A DNA stretch of 32,948 nucleotides. Source: an uncultured Oscillospiraceae bacterium (lineage in GTDB: Bacteria; Bacillota; Clostridia; Oscillospirales; Oscillospiraceae). The notes beneath the pieces were generated by a model. The model was not told the DNA's origin, searched no databases, and saw only the letters and a program-made list of their open reading frames with translations. Each line of letters begins with the position of its first letter. Positions within the stretch are counted from its first letter, which is position 1. The stretch lies in contig CALXDF010000193.1 in NCBI GenBank assembly GCA_944386995.1, forward strand, positions 1 through 32,948, in the 5' to 3' direction. Position numbers and translations under genes: made by a program. Below, in pieces: positions 23,927 to 31,563 of this stretch.

Positions 23927-24409
23927 TCAACTCTCCTTATCCGGCCCCTCTACAGGCTCGTCCAGCATCCAGGGGAGGTATAAGCTGACGTCCAGGTCAA
24001 AGTTGGGCTGGGGAAATCCCTCCGCCACATTGCAGGTCTCATGGCCCAGTATCAGACTAAACTGGGGCAGCCGCACAGGCGGCCCCCAGGGGGTGCCTTC
24101 GTTTTCCCTGCTCTCCGGCTTTTTGACCACACTGCCCGCGATCCGCCAGCTGATCTCATAGAGCAGCCCCCGCTCCCGCCAGTCCGCCTCATGGTAGAGT
24201 TCACACACGCAGGTTGCTTTCTCCGGCGGGATGGAGAGCCTGTCCAGAATTGCCAGCAGATCCTCCGGCAGCCTCCGCTCCCTTGCCAGGGCCAGGAAAT
24301 TGCGGCAGTGGCCGCACATACAGTCCCAGTCCCCAGCCTTCCTATAGTAGTTCCGGGTGGCCTGCTCGTCCACTGCCACGGTGTAGCCGTACCAGGAAAA
24401 CTGTGTCAT
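23927..24409 (-). CDS. Hypothetical cysteine-motif protein
   Basis: 160 residues from ATG 24409, which overlaps the stop of the upstream membrane-protein gene by 4 bases (ATGA). Function unknown. The N-terminus (WYGYTVAVDEQATRNYYRKA) is followed by DCMCGHCRNFL, a compact C-x-C-x2-C motif (C30, C32, C35), and later ATCVCELYHE adds two more cysteines, suggesting a metal site. The rest appears beta-rich (LLYEISWRIAGSVV; FNLDVSLYLPW-like end). No signal or membrane segment. It sits between phoH and ybeY where Bacillus has yqfF (pgpH), to which it shows no resemblance. Confidence 0.75.
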   Translation of the reverse strand: MTQFSWYGYTVAVDEQATRNYYRKAGDWDCMCGHCRNFLALARERRLPEDLLAILDRLSIPPEKATCVCELYHEADWRERGLLYEISWRIAGSVVKKPESRENEGTPWGPPVRLPQFSLILGHETCNVAEGFPQPNFDLDVSLYLPWMLDEPVEGPDKES

Positions 24410-24987
24410 GAAGGCACCGCCTCCCCATAAATCCGGGCTGTCTGGTAGAACTTCACCGCATAGTAGATTTTCGCTCCAAAGGCGGCCAGCAGCCCCGCCA
24501 TACTCAGCGGGGGATAAGCGACCAGCACGACAAAAGCAATATACCCCCACACGATCCCCTGCCAGCCCGCTCCCAGCTTATCGCTCCTCATACCCCGGGC
24601 GCAGGCGGTCTCGATCTCCTCGATCCCATCTGTGAGCCGGTACATGACCAGCAGCTCAAAAACAACTCCCACGGTCGTCAATAGCAGATCCATCACACGT
24701 GCCCCCACAGAGCCGCCCAGCAGCGCGGCGTCAATAAGTACCAGCGGGTGAAGATCCACCCAACGTGCTCCCACAGGGCCGCCCAGCAGCTCTATCAGCC
24801 ATATCACTCCCGCAAAAACAGCCGCAGTCGCTGTCAGCTTTCTCATGCGCTGAAAGGTTTCGCTCTCAGGCACCTCTCCCGTGCCAGACAGGATCAACAG
24901 GTATCCCACCCAAGCCGGAGTAATACCCAGGCGGCCCAGTTTGATCTCAACAAGCAGGAACAGCAGGCCCAAGAAGATCTTTTTCAT
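24406..24987 (-). CDS. Hypothetical membrane protein with internal duplication
   Basis: 193 residues, about five hydrophobic segments, first one at the N-terminus (KKIFLGLLFLLVEIKLG). Family not recognised. Two copies of a segment, LLGGPVGARWVDL and LLGGSVGARVMDL, lie 22 residues apart and are matched by near-identical DNA, indicating a recent internal duplication. It ends in a 4-base overlap with the next gene, so the two are probably translated together and may work together. 44 bp downstream of phoH. Confidence 0.7.
   Translation of the reverse strand: MKKIFLGLLFLLVEIKLGRLGITPAWVGYLLILSGTGEVPESETFQRMRKLTATAAVFAGVIWLIELLGGPVGARWVDLHPLVLIDAALLGGSVGARVMDLLLTTVGVVFELLVMYRLTDGIEEIETACARGMRSDKLGAGWQGIVWGYIAFVVLVAYPPLSMAGLLAAFGAKIYYAVKFYQTARIYGEAVPS
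24697..24790. repeat. Imperfect 28-bp direct repeat inside the membrane-protein gene
   Basis: Bases 24697-24724 and 24763-24790 agree at 26 of 28 positions with a period of 66 bp (22 codons), and weaker similarity continues to 24686 and 24752. It keeps the reading frame. Confidence 0.8.
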
Positions 24988-25031
24988 GGTCGTTCCCCTT
25001 CATTCTCTGTCACACTGAATCGAAACAGCCT

Positions 25032-25997
25032 CTACCGCTTGTCCTTTTTCCGGCTGTAATACTCGTCGTAGGCCTTGATGATCCGCTGGACCATGACGTG
25101 GCGCACCACGTCCTGGTCGTTGAGCTCGCAGATGCCGATGCCCTCCACACCCCGGAGGACCCGGACCGCCTCCTTGAGCCCGGAGGTCTTGTCCGGCGGC
25201 AGGTCGATCTGGGTGACATCGCCGGTGATGACCATCTTGGAGCCAAAGCCCATGCGGGTCAGGAACATCTTCATCTGCTCCCGGCTGGTATTCTGGGCCT
25301 CATCCAGGATGATGAAGCTATCGTCCAGCGTCCGGCCCCGCATGTAGGCCAGGGGCGCCACCTCGATGTTGCCCCGCTCCAGATACTTATTATAGGTCTC
25401 CGCCCCCAGCATGTCAAAAAGCGCATCGTACAGGGGCCGGAGGTAGGGATCCACCTTGCTCTGGAGATCTCCGGGCAAAAAGCCCAGCCGCTCCCCGGCC
25501 TCCACCGCCGGGCGGGTGAGGACAATGCGGTTGACCTCCTTGGAGCGAAAAGCCGCCACCGCCTCCGCCACGGCCAGGTAGGTCTTGCCGGTGCCGGCTG
25601 GCCCGACGCCGATGGTGACGGTGTTGCGGCTGATGCTGTCACAGTAGTGTTTCTGGCCGATGGTCTTGGGTTTCACCGGCCGGCCCTTGGCGGTGATGCA
25701 GATGACGTCCTGGGTCAGTTCGCTGATCTTCCCCTCCTGGCCGCTGCGGGCCAGGCCGATGACGTAGCGCACCTGCTGCTCCCCCAAAGGCTCTCCTTTG
25801 GCTGAGAGCGCCAGCAGGGCGTTGATGGCCTTCACCGCCAGCATGGTGTCCTCTGGCTCACCGTTGATGCGCAGTTCCCCCTCCCGGTTGGTAACGGTTA
25901 CGTGGAACTCCGCCTCGATGAGGCGGATGTTCTCATCAAAGGAGCCGAAGATATTTACCGCCTGTTCCATCCGCTCAATGCTGATTCGTTGCTCCAT
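25032..25997 (-). CDS. phoH: PhoH-like ATPase
   Basis: 321 residues, the typical clostridial PhoH length. It is a predicted RNA-linked P-loop ATPase of uncertain role, consistently linked to ybeY. Walker A is GVGPAGTGKTYLAVAEA near residue 130 and Walker B is FIILDEAQNT; the VLTRPAVEAGERLGFLPGD and MVITGDVTQIDLP blocks are family signatures. A KH-like N-terminal part precedes the ATPase. It starts 15 bp after yqfD. Confidence 0.94.
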   Translation of the reverse strand: MEQRISIERMEQAVNIFGSFDENIRLIEAEFHVTVTNREGELRINGEPEDTMLAVKAINALLALSAKGEPLGEQQVRYVIGLARSGQEGKISELTQDVICITAKGRPVKPKTIGQKHYCDSISRNTVTIGVGPAGTGKTYLAVAEAVAAFRSKEVNRIVLTRPAVEAGERLGFLPGDLQSKVDPYLRPLYDALFDMLGAETYNKYLERGNIEVAPLAYMRGRTLDDSFIILDEAQNTSREQMKMFLTRMGFGSKMVITGDVTQIDLPPDKTSGLKEAVRVLRGVEGIGICELNDQDVVRHVMVQRIIKAYDEYYSRKKDKR

Positions 25998-26012
25998 ATT
26001 GGGCTATTCCCT

Positions 26013-27197
26013 CTATTCTTTTTCAATCTCCACAAACCGGCCGATCTGCTCCTGGCACTCCGCCGAAAGCTCTACCAGAAGGTCATCCCCCCAGGGAACC
26101 GCCGTCAGCGTCTCATGCTCCACTTGGCCCTCCTCCATGCTGCCGGTGAGATACGCCTTCAGCACGCGGTAAGCCAACTGCTCCGCCTCCTCCTGGCTGC
26201 GCTCCACTGTCTGCTCCTCATAGCAGCGATACGTCTCCTTGACAACCGTAATGGGCAGAGCGATGCCCCCGGGCAGGGTCAGTTTGGTTCTGGTGACTAT
26301 TTTATCACAATCTCCCCAGGGAATGCTACTACTATTATAGAAATTTATCCGCTTGGCTCCCCAGCAGATGGCATACCGGGTATGTTCCTCCCCAGTGTAC
26401 ACCTTTTCCCGAACGCTCCCCGGCACCTGACACCGGATCTTATGCCAGGTTCTGGCGTACACCTTTCCCATGCCTCGGAGAAAACGGGTTCCGGCCTGCT
26501 CATCGTCGGTGACGCCGCTGATCAGGAGCTGTCCCTCCTGCACCATGGTACCCGGCAGAACCAGCTTCTCCCCGTCGTAGGGCTGCACCGCAGTGATCAG
26601 ACCGTCCCGGGCCGCAACAGTATTCCCCGGCTGCCGCTTGTTTACCAGCTCCGGCTTGGGGGTTCGCTCCCGAACCTGTACATAGGCCCGGCTTCCGCTG
26701 ACATTGACGGCAATATAGCTCAGCTCCGGGATCTCCAATAGGATCTGATTGCGCAGCTGTTCGGAATGGATGGAGAAGGCATAACTCCCCATCCCCACGC
26801 CATATTGATCCAGCACCCGGAGAATCTCCTCCTGGCTGACATTGACATTCCCTTCAATCTGGATATCCCAGATAAAAAAGGACCCTGTCAGGAGCAGAAG
26901 CGTGCACAGCCCCAGCCCCGCCATCAGCACACGCCGGCGGCGGAAGCGGCGGGCGAAAAACGGCAGGCCGCTCTTTCCCACCACCTGCATTTCCGCCCCC
27001 AGTTTTTCCTGGTGTTTTTTCAACTCCCGAAAGCTTTTCCGGGTCATGGTGAAGGTAAAGGAGATGGGCGTTTCCCAGTTGAGGTTCCAGAAGTTGATCT
27101 GCCGGGCGGCGCACAGGTTCAGTACCCGCTCGGGAAAACCGCCCTCCACCCGCACCGTCACGTGGCCTTTGCAAAAGTTCACCGCCCGCTGCAGCAT
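26013..27197 (-). CDS. yqfD: Sporulation protein YqfD
   Basis: 394 residues. The N-terminal cytoplasmic part (ERVLNLCAARQINFWNLNW) is followed by a basic stretch and a single membrane segment (VLMAGLGLCTLLLLTGSFFIW) near residue 90, then a large extracytoplasmic domain with IQIEGNVNVSQEEILRVL and VQVRERTPKPELV. This matches YqfD, a mother-cell sporulation protein of Bacillus. GGAGG precedes ATG 27197, 13 bp after yqfC. It marks the host as from a spore-forming lineage. Confidence 0.93.
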   Translation of the reverse strand: MLQRAVNFCKGHVTVRVEGGFPERVLNLCAARQINFWNLNWETPISFTFTMTRKSFRELKKHQEKLGAEMQVVGKSGLPFFARRFRRRRVLMAGLGLCTLLLLTGSFFIWDIQIEGNVNVSQEEILRVLDQYGVGMGSYAFSIHSEQLRNQILLEIPELSYIAVNVSGSRAYVQVRERTPKPELVNKRQPGNTVAARDGLITAVQPYDGEKLVLPGTMVQEGQLLISGVTDDEQAGTRFLRGMGKVYARTWHKIRCQVPGSVREKVYTGEEHTRYAICWGAKRINFYNSSSIPWGDCDKIVTRTKLTLPGGIALPITVVKETYRCYEEQTVERSQEEAEQLAYRVLKAYLTGSMEEGQVEHETLTAVPWGDDLLVELSAECQEQIGRFVEIEKE

Positions 27198-27210
27198 GTT
27201 CCCCCTCCTT

Positions 27211-27495
27211 CTATCGCACCAGTTCCACCTTGGTGATCCTGCCCTTCACCCGCAGTTCGCTGCCGTTCATCGCCGTCAGTTCCAGGCCTTCTCCTGCCAG
27301 ACGTACAATGAGCTTCCCGCCGTTGATGTCGATGGTCTCTGTGCTATAGGAAAGAATCCCCTGGTGTCCGCTGAGCAGCAGCTGGCAGTCGCCGATGAGT
27401 TCAATGTGGGGCAGGCTTCCGATCACATCCGCCGGCAGATCAAACACGTCAGCCGCCCGGGTCAGAAAATTCAGCTCTTTTTGATTCCAATCCAT
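27211..27495 (-). CDS. yqfC: Sporulation protein YqfC
   Basis: 94 residues from ATG 27495, with AAGGGG upstream; the longer frame to 27609 has no ribosome site and crosses the promoter region. The body (LPADVIGSLPHIELIGDCQLLLSGHQGILSYS) is typical of YqfC/YabP-like small sporulation proteins, whose members act during coat and cortex stages. It begins the yqfC-yqfD-phoH gene run, and a sigma-E-like promoter lies just upstream. Confidence 0.88.
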   Translation of the reverse strand: MDWNQKELNFLTRAADVFDLPADVIGSLPHIELIGDCQLLLSGHQGILSYSTETIDINGGKLIVRLAGEGLELTAMNGSELRVKGRITKVELVR

Positions 27496-27514
27496 GGTTT
27501 CACCCCTTACTGGA

Positions 27515-27543
27515 ACACTATGAACGCCTCCCTCCGGATATGC
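27515..27543 (-). promoter_or_regulatory. Possible sigma-E-type promoter before yqfC
   Basis: Minus strand GCATATC (27543-27537) and CATAGTGT (27522-27515) with a 14-bp spacer resemble the Bacillus sigma-E elements (KMATATT and CATACAHT). The implied start near 27508 leaves a very short leader that just includes the ribosome site. Confidence 0.35.
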
Positions 27544-27602
27544 CGCTCCAAGAGGCCTGGTAAAATCTCCGGCTCCCCATTCAAAAAATTTTTGCCGCCC
27601 AC

Positions 27603-27631
27603 TTGACAAGCTCCGCTTTTTGTATTATTGT
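27603..27631 (+). promoter_or_regulatory. Promoter of the GntR-ABC operon
   Basis: Perfect TTGACA (27603-27608), 17-bp spacer, TATTGT (27626-27631). The -10 element and the start lie inside the palindrome at 27620-27657. Confidence 0.75.
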
Positions 27632-27657
27632 ATTAAGCACCTAATACAATAATACAA
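27620..27657. promoter_or_regulatory. Perfect 16-bp palindromic operator
   Basis: TTGTATTATTGTATTA (27620-27635) and its exact reverse complement (27642-27657) are separated by six bases. Each arm is two copies of the 8-mer TTGTATTA, so the site holds four copies. It covers the -10 region and start and ends 11 bases before the GntR start codon, as expected of an autorepressor site. It could also form an RNA hairpin at the start of the transcript. Confidence 0.8.
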
Positions 27658-27668
27658 GGGGGATCGCA

Positions 27669-28034
27669 ATGGAATGGAACCTATCTGATGACCGCCCGAT
27701 CTGGCTCCAGCTCAGCGAGCAGCTGGCCCGGCAGATCGTCTCCGGCATCTACCCCCCCGGCGGGAAGCTGCCGTCGGTCCGGGATCTGGCAGCGGATGCC
27801 GGTGTAAACCCAAACACCATGCAGCGCGCGCTCAGCCAACTGGAGAGTGAGGGGCTGGCGGTGAGCAACCGCACCGCCGGGCGTATGGTGACAGAGGACA
27901 CCGCTGTGATCGACGCAGCCCGGCGCAAAATGGCCCGGGAAATCATCACCACATTTTTCGCCGCTATGGCCGGCCTGGGTCTGTCTCGGGCGCGGGCGAT
28001 TGAACTGCTGAAGGAGGAAGAAATTCATGAGTGA
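27669..28034 (+). CDS. GntR family (YtrA type) transcriptional regulator
   Basis: 121 residues: a winged helix (PIWLQLSEQLARQIVSGIYPPGGKLPSVRDLAADAGVNPNTMQRAL) and a short C-terminal helix, without the ligand domain of longer GntR proteins. This is the YtrA subfamily, whose members repress ABC transporter operons and often respond to cell-wall-active compounds. GGGGGA precedes ATG 27669. The palindrome over its promoter is the obvious binding site. Its last 8 bases overlap the ABC ATPase gene. Confidence 0.92.
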   Translation: MEWNLSDDRPIWLQLSEQLARQIVSGIYPPGGKLPSVRDLAADAGVNPNTMQRALSQLESEGLAVSNRTAGRMVTEDTAVIDAARRKMAREIITTFFAAMAGLGLSRARAIELLKEEEIHE

Positions 28035-28752
28035 TTTATTGATCCAGTGCCGGGGGCTGTGCAAGTCCTATGGCCATAAAAGCGCACTCCAGGGCGTGGA
28101 CCTGCAGGTAGACCGGGGCCGCATTGTGGGACTCCTGGGTCCAAACGGCAGCGGAAAGACTACCCTCATCAAAATACTCTGCGGTCTGCTCCAGCCCACC
28201 GCCGGGGAAATTCTGGTCGACGGACAGTCCATCGGCACCCACTCCAAATCGGTCATCAGCTATCTGCCCGACCGGATGTACTTTGCTGACTGGATGGCCG
28301 CCACGGACCTGTTCGACCTGTTCCATGATTTCTACACCGATTTTGACCGCCAGAAGGCCATCGCCATGTGCGAAAGCCTTGGCGTGGAACCCCGGGACAA
28401 GATGAAGACCATGTCCAAGGGCACCAAGGAGAAGGTACAGCTGGTGCTGGTCATGGCCCGGAAGGCCCAGCTCTACCTGCTGGATGAGCCCATTGCCGGG
28501 GTTGACCCGGCGGCCCGGGACTTCATCCTCAGCACCATCCTCACAAATTACAACGAGGAAGGCTCGGTCCTGATTTCCACCCACCTGATCAGCGACATTG
28601 AGCGGGTGCTGGATGAAGCCATCTTCCTCAAGGAGGGTAAAGTAATCCTCCACAACAGCGTGGACAATATCCGTGAGACCGAGGGCAAGAGTGTGGACGC
28701 CCTGTTCCGGGAGATGTTCCGGGCCCAGACTTTGGAAGGAGGGAATTTCTGA
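28027..28752 (+). CDS. ABC transporter ATP-binding protein
   Basis: 241 residues. Walker A GLLGPNGSGKTTLIKIL, Walker B LYLLDEPIAGVDP and the switch histidine in LISTHLISDIE are present. The signature reads MSKGTKEKVQLVLVMARK instead of the usual LSGGQ, common in this YtrB-like exporter branch. It pairs with the following permease and is controlled by the overlapping GntR gene. Likely an exporter for a hydrophobic or peptide compound; substrate unknown. Confidence 0.92.
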   Translation: MSDLLIQCRGLCKSYGHKSALQGVDLQVDRGRIVGLLGPNGSGKTTLIKILCGLLQPTAGEILVDGQSIGTHSKSVISYLPDRMYFADWMAATDLFDLFHDFYTDFDRQKAIAMCESLGVEPRDKMKTMSKGTKEKVQLVLVMARKAQLYLLDEPIAGVDPAARDFILSTILTNYNEEGSVLISTHLISDIERVLDEAIFLKEGKVILHNSVDNIRETEGKSVDALFREMFRAQTLEGGNF

Positions 28753-29546
28753 TGCTTGGAAAACTTTTGAAATACGACTTCCGCTCCATGTGGAAGCAGT
28801 TCGCCTTTATCTGGCCAGCGGCCCTGGCGCTGGCCCTGGTGAACCGGTTCACCCTGACCCTTTCCGGGGACAGCGAGCTGGGCGACATGGTGGCCGGGAT
28901 CGCCGGCCTGGTGTATGCGGCGATTCTCATCTCCATGTGCGTCATCGCCATCATCTTCGTCATCCAGCGGTTTTTCAAAGGCCTGCTGGGGGATGAGGGG
29001 TACCTCATGAACACCCTGCCGGTGAAGCCCTGGCAGCTCATCGCCTCCAAGCTGATCTGTGCCACGGTGGCCACCATCGTCAGCATCGCCGTGGCCCTGC
29101 TCTCCATTTTCCTGCTGGCTCCCCTCAGCGCGGTAGACTTCGCTGACGCCTTCCGGGAGGCCGTCCAGGTGTTCTCGGAGCTGATCGCCCGCTACCACGC
29201 CAACGTGCCCCTGCTCATTGTGGAGCTGGTGGTGCTGTGCCTGGTGGGACTCCTGGCCAGCTACCTGCAGCTGTACCTGGCCATGGCCATCGGCCACCTG
29301 TTCGGCCGCAACCGCATCGCCATGAGCGTCATCGCCTATGTGGGCATCAACGCGGTGATCAGCGTGGTCACCACTGTGCTGGGCAGCATCTTCCTGCAAC
29401 ATACAGTCTGGTTGTTCATGGGTATGAACGACTGGCAGATCTGGCACACCGTGATGGTCTGCCTCATTCTCTTTACTGCTGTGCAGGCCGTGGTGTTCTT
29501 CTTCATCACCGAAAACATCCTGCACCGGCACCTGAATCTGGAGTAA
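28752..29546 (+). CDS. ABC transporter permease
   Basis: 264 residues with about six membrane segments and no soluble domain, an ABC-2-like permease. The stretch FFKGLLGDEGYLMNTLPVKPWQLIASKLI is typical of this branch (YtrF/lantibiotic-type permeases). Start and the preceding stop overlap in TGATG, with AAGGAGGG upstream, so translation is coupled to the ATPase. Confidence 0.88.
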   Translation: MLGKLLKYDFRSMWKQFAFIWPAALALALVNRFTLTLSGDSELGDMVAGIAGLVYAAILISMCVIAIIFVIQRFFKGLLGDEGYLMNTLPVKPWQLIASKLICATVATIVSIAVALLSIFLLAPLSAVDFADAFREAVQVFSELIARYHANVPLLIVELVVLCLVGLLASYLQLYLAMAIGHLFGRNRIAMSVIAYVGINAVISVVTTVLGSIFLQHTVWLFMGMNDWQIWHTVMVCLILFTAVQAVVFFFITENILHRHLNLE

Positions 29547-29554
29547 AGCAGGCC

Positions 29555-29580
29555 GGGAGGCCGCCGGATGGCGGCCTCCC
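29555..29580 (+). terminator. Hairpin after the ABC permease
   Basis: Perfect 11-bp stem (29555-29565 with 29570-29580), loop GGAT, no T run. It may lower expression of the following lipoprotein gene. Confidence 0.4.
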
Positions 29581-29616
29581 ACCGAAAAACATCCCTGTGA
29601 CTATGGAGGAATGATG

Positions 29617-30072
29617 ATGAAATCTCTGCCCATCTGCTTTTTGGCCCTAGCGCTGGCCGGCATGGTGCTCACCGCCTGCGGCGCCCCGGCGGAGGACGGC
29701 TCCTACACCTTTGACGGCGAGGAGCTCTCCAAGGCCCAGGTGCTGGTGCTCACCGACAGCAGCGGCACAGAGCTGGGTACCATCACCGATTTAGACACCA
29801 TCGACACCCTGGTGGACGACCTCAGCACCGAGGACTGGACCATGGGGGAACTCTCCGAGGACGCCCGGCCGGAGCTGGTGGTCTCCCTCTACCAGGAGTC
29901 CACAGAGACCGTGCTGGGAGATAACGGGGAGGATCTCATCCACCTGCTGGACCTGGAATCCTATCCGGAGGAGGGCTGCATCGCCCTGCGGCTGGATGCC
30001 GTGCCGATAGCGCTGGACTTTCAGGTGCCCCAGAGCGCCCTGGACGCCCTCAGCGCCTTGGCTGAATCCTGA
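29617..30072 (+). CDS. Small lipoprotein
   Basis: 151 residues. Three ATG codons are consecutive at 29611, 29614 and 29617; the third is preferred because GGAGGA ends at 29610. A lipoprotein signal is clear (basic start, hydrophobic core, LTAC with the lipid-carrying Cys at 21). The mature part is very acidic (many Asp/Glu) with alternating strands such as AQVLVLTDSSGTELGTITD. Family not recognised. It lies downstream of the ABC genes and may be a surface partner of the transporter, but a hairpin separates them. Confidence 0.75.
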   Translation: MKSLPICFLALALAGMVLTACGAPAEDGSYTFDGEELSKAQVLVLTDSSGTELGTITDLDTIDTLVDDLSTEDWTMGELSEDARPELVVSLYQESTETVLGDNGEDLIHLLDLESYPEEGCIALRLDAVPIALDFQVPQSALDALSALAES

Positions 30073-30107
30073 CCCGGCACCCTTTGCAGGCATAAGGAGA
30101 ACTTACC

Positions 30108-31001
30108 ATGGAATCTAGCGCATCCCTCTCCCGCCCCGGCTTCCGGGGCCTCTCCGGCACCGCCTTAAAGGCCATCGCCCTGGCGCTGATGGTGCTGGAC
30201 CACATCCACTACTTTTTCGAATACACCGGTCTCATCCCCGAGTGGTTCAGCATGCTGGGCCGTCTGGCGGCGCCGCTGTTCCTCTTCTGCGCGGTGGAGG
30301 GCTTTGCCCACACCCACAACCGGAGGAAGTACTTTTTCCGGGTCTGGATCATCGCCGCCGCCATGGGAAGCCTGCTCTTTGCCATGGCCTATTTCGGCGT
30401 GCTGGTCCGGCCCGACGGGTTCTATCCCCTCAACGGCATCCTGCTGAACTTCGTGGTGCTCATGCCCATCTGGCAGGGGATTGATTGGCTGCGGCAGCGG
30501 CGCATCGGCCCAGGGCTGGCCGCGATTCTGATCCCGATCCTCTATCCCTTCGCCCTCGCGGCGGTGGTGAACCTGATCCCCGCCCTGGGCTACCCCATCC
30601 CGGCCCTGGGCTACCCCGCCGCCTATGTCAGCATGTCCATCCTCCCCTCCTGGACCACCATTGCAGACGGCGGCGTGGTCTTCATCCTGCAGGGGATCCT
30701 GCTCTACGCCCTCCGCAGCCGCCGGGGATGGCAGATGATTTCCTATGCCGTTGTTTCCCTGGCCTTCTATATGGGGCTGGTGGGATACCAGCTGACAGCG
30801 CAGGGGCTTCCCCTCTCCGCCCTGCTGACAGAGGCCTACCAGTGGATGGAGATTTTCGCCATTCCCCTGATGCTGTGCTACAACGGGGAGCGGGGCCGGG
30901 GCTGTCAGAAGCTGTTCTATGTCTTCTACCCCGCCCATGTCTATGTGCTCTATGCCCTGTCCTGGGCGCTGATGGTTGCGGTGCCCAGTCTGGCGGCGTG
31001 A
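30108..31001 (+). CDS. TraX family membrane protein
   Basis: 297 residues, eight or so membrane segments. The opening LSGTALKAIALALMVLDHIHYFF, then LGRLAAPLFLFCAVEGFAHTHNRRKYFFR, is characteristic of TraX-like proteins. F-plasmid TraX acetylates pilin; the many chromosomal relatives are presumed acyltransferases of unknown substrate. AAGGAG precedes ATG 30108. It contains a tandem IPALGYP IPALGYP. No conjugation genes are nearby, so a conjugative role is unlikely. Confidence 0.85.
   Translation: MESSASLSRPGFRGLSGTALKAIALALMVLDHIHYFFEYTGLIPEWFSMLGRLAAPLFLFCAVEGFAHTHNRRKYFFRVWIIAAAMGSLLFAMAYFGVLVRPDGFYPLNGILLNFVVLMPIWQGIDWLRQRRIGPGLAAILIPILYPFALAAVVNLIPALGYPIPALGYPAAYVSMSILPSWTTIADGGVVFILQGILLYALRSRRGWQMISYAVVSLAFYMGLVGYQLTAQGLPLSALLTEAYQWMEIFAIPLMLCYNGERGRGCQKLFYVFYPAHVYVLYALSWALMVAVPSLAA
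30576..30617. repeat. 21-bp tandem duplication in the TraX-like gene
   Basis: Two adjoining 21-bp units (30576-30596, 30597-30617) differ at one base and encode IPALGYP twice within a membrane-loop region. Confidence 0.85.
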
Positions 31002-31041
31002 AACAGCCCGGTATGATTTCTTCGCTCGGAGGCGATACTAC

Positions 31042-31473
31042 ATGAAAAAAGCATTGTTTGTTCTCTGTCTGCTGTCCCTTGCTGTTCTGACCGGCTGTGC
31101 CGGCACCACGCGGTTTTCCGATTTTCAGGTGGAGAAAACAGACGCCGCGCTGGTGGCTACCGGAGCGGTGTCTCTCCAGGGCGAGGACGGCGTCCTGCTG
31201 ACCATCCAGGCCCTGAAGCCCTTCTCCACCACGCTCCATCTCACCTATACCAAGGGTGACGGGGATGTCTCTGTGGCCCTAGGAGACAGCCGCCAAGCCG
31301 TTTTGGAGGCAACTGCCGCAGAGGATGCCGCCGCCGACCTTCCGCTCTCCCTGTCCCAGGGGCGCAATGACATCGCCCTTTCCGGCGCGGACTGCCAAGT
31401 GGACTATACTGCTGTCCTGGACGTGCCGGACTTTACTTTGGTGGAGAGTTTCGGCACCGGAACCACCCGTTAG
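31042..31473 (+). CDS. Small lipoprotein
   Basis: 143 residues from ATG 31042 (CGGAGG about ten bases upstream); the longer frame from 30976 overlaps the TraX-like gene without a ribosome site. The signal MKKALFVLCLLSLAVLTGC has a lipobox LTGC with Cys19. The mature part looks like a beta-sandwich (TDAALVATGAVSLQGEDGVLLT; FSTTLHLTYTKGDGDVSVALG). Family not recognised. Forty bases after the TraX-like gene. Confidence 0.75.
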   Translation: MKKALFVLCLLSLAVLTGCAGTTRFSDFQVEKTDAALVATGAVSLQGEDGVLLTIQALKPFSTTLHLTYTKGDGDVSVALGDSRQAVLEATAAEDAAADLPLSLSQGRNDIALSGADCQVDYTAVLDVPDFTLVESFGTGTTR

Positions 31474-31492
31474 CTTTTGCCAACTTCTTTTC

Positions 31493-31522
31493 TTGACAGA
31501 GGCGGCATTCCCACCCTATAAT
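31493..31522 (+). promoter_or_regulatory. Consensus promoter of the hydrogenase gene
   Basis: TTGACA (31493-31498) and TATAAT (31517-31522), both perfect, 18-bp spacer. Start near 31529. A 10-bp palindrome TTTGCGCAAA (31543-31552) lies in the leader and touches the ribosome site AAAGGAG. Confidence 0.85.
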
Positions 31523-31563
31523 AAAGGCAGATTCTGAAATCTTTTGCGCAAAGGAGAAACGGT

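Noticed and set aside
28548-29582. 344-codon minus-strand frame opposite the ABC genes
   Set aside because: Antisense shadow of the ATPase and permease; no ribosome site and no recognisable domain.
30108-31001. Trace of a conjugative element because of the TraX match
   Set aside because: No relaxase, type IV secretion, integrase or attachment sites nearby; TraX-like proteins are common on chromosomes.
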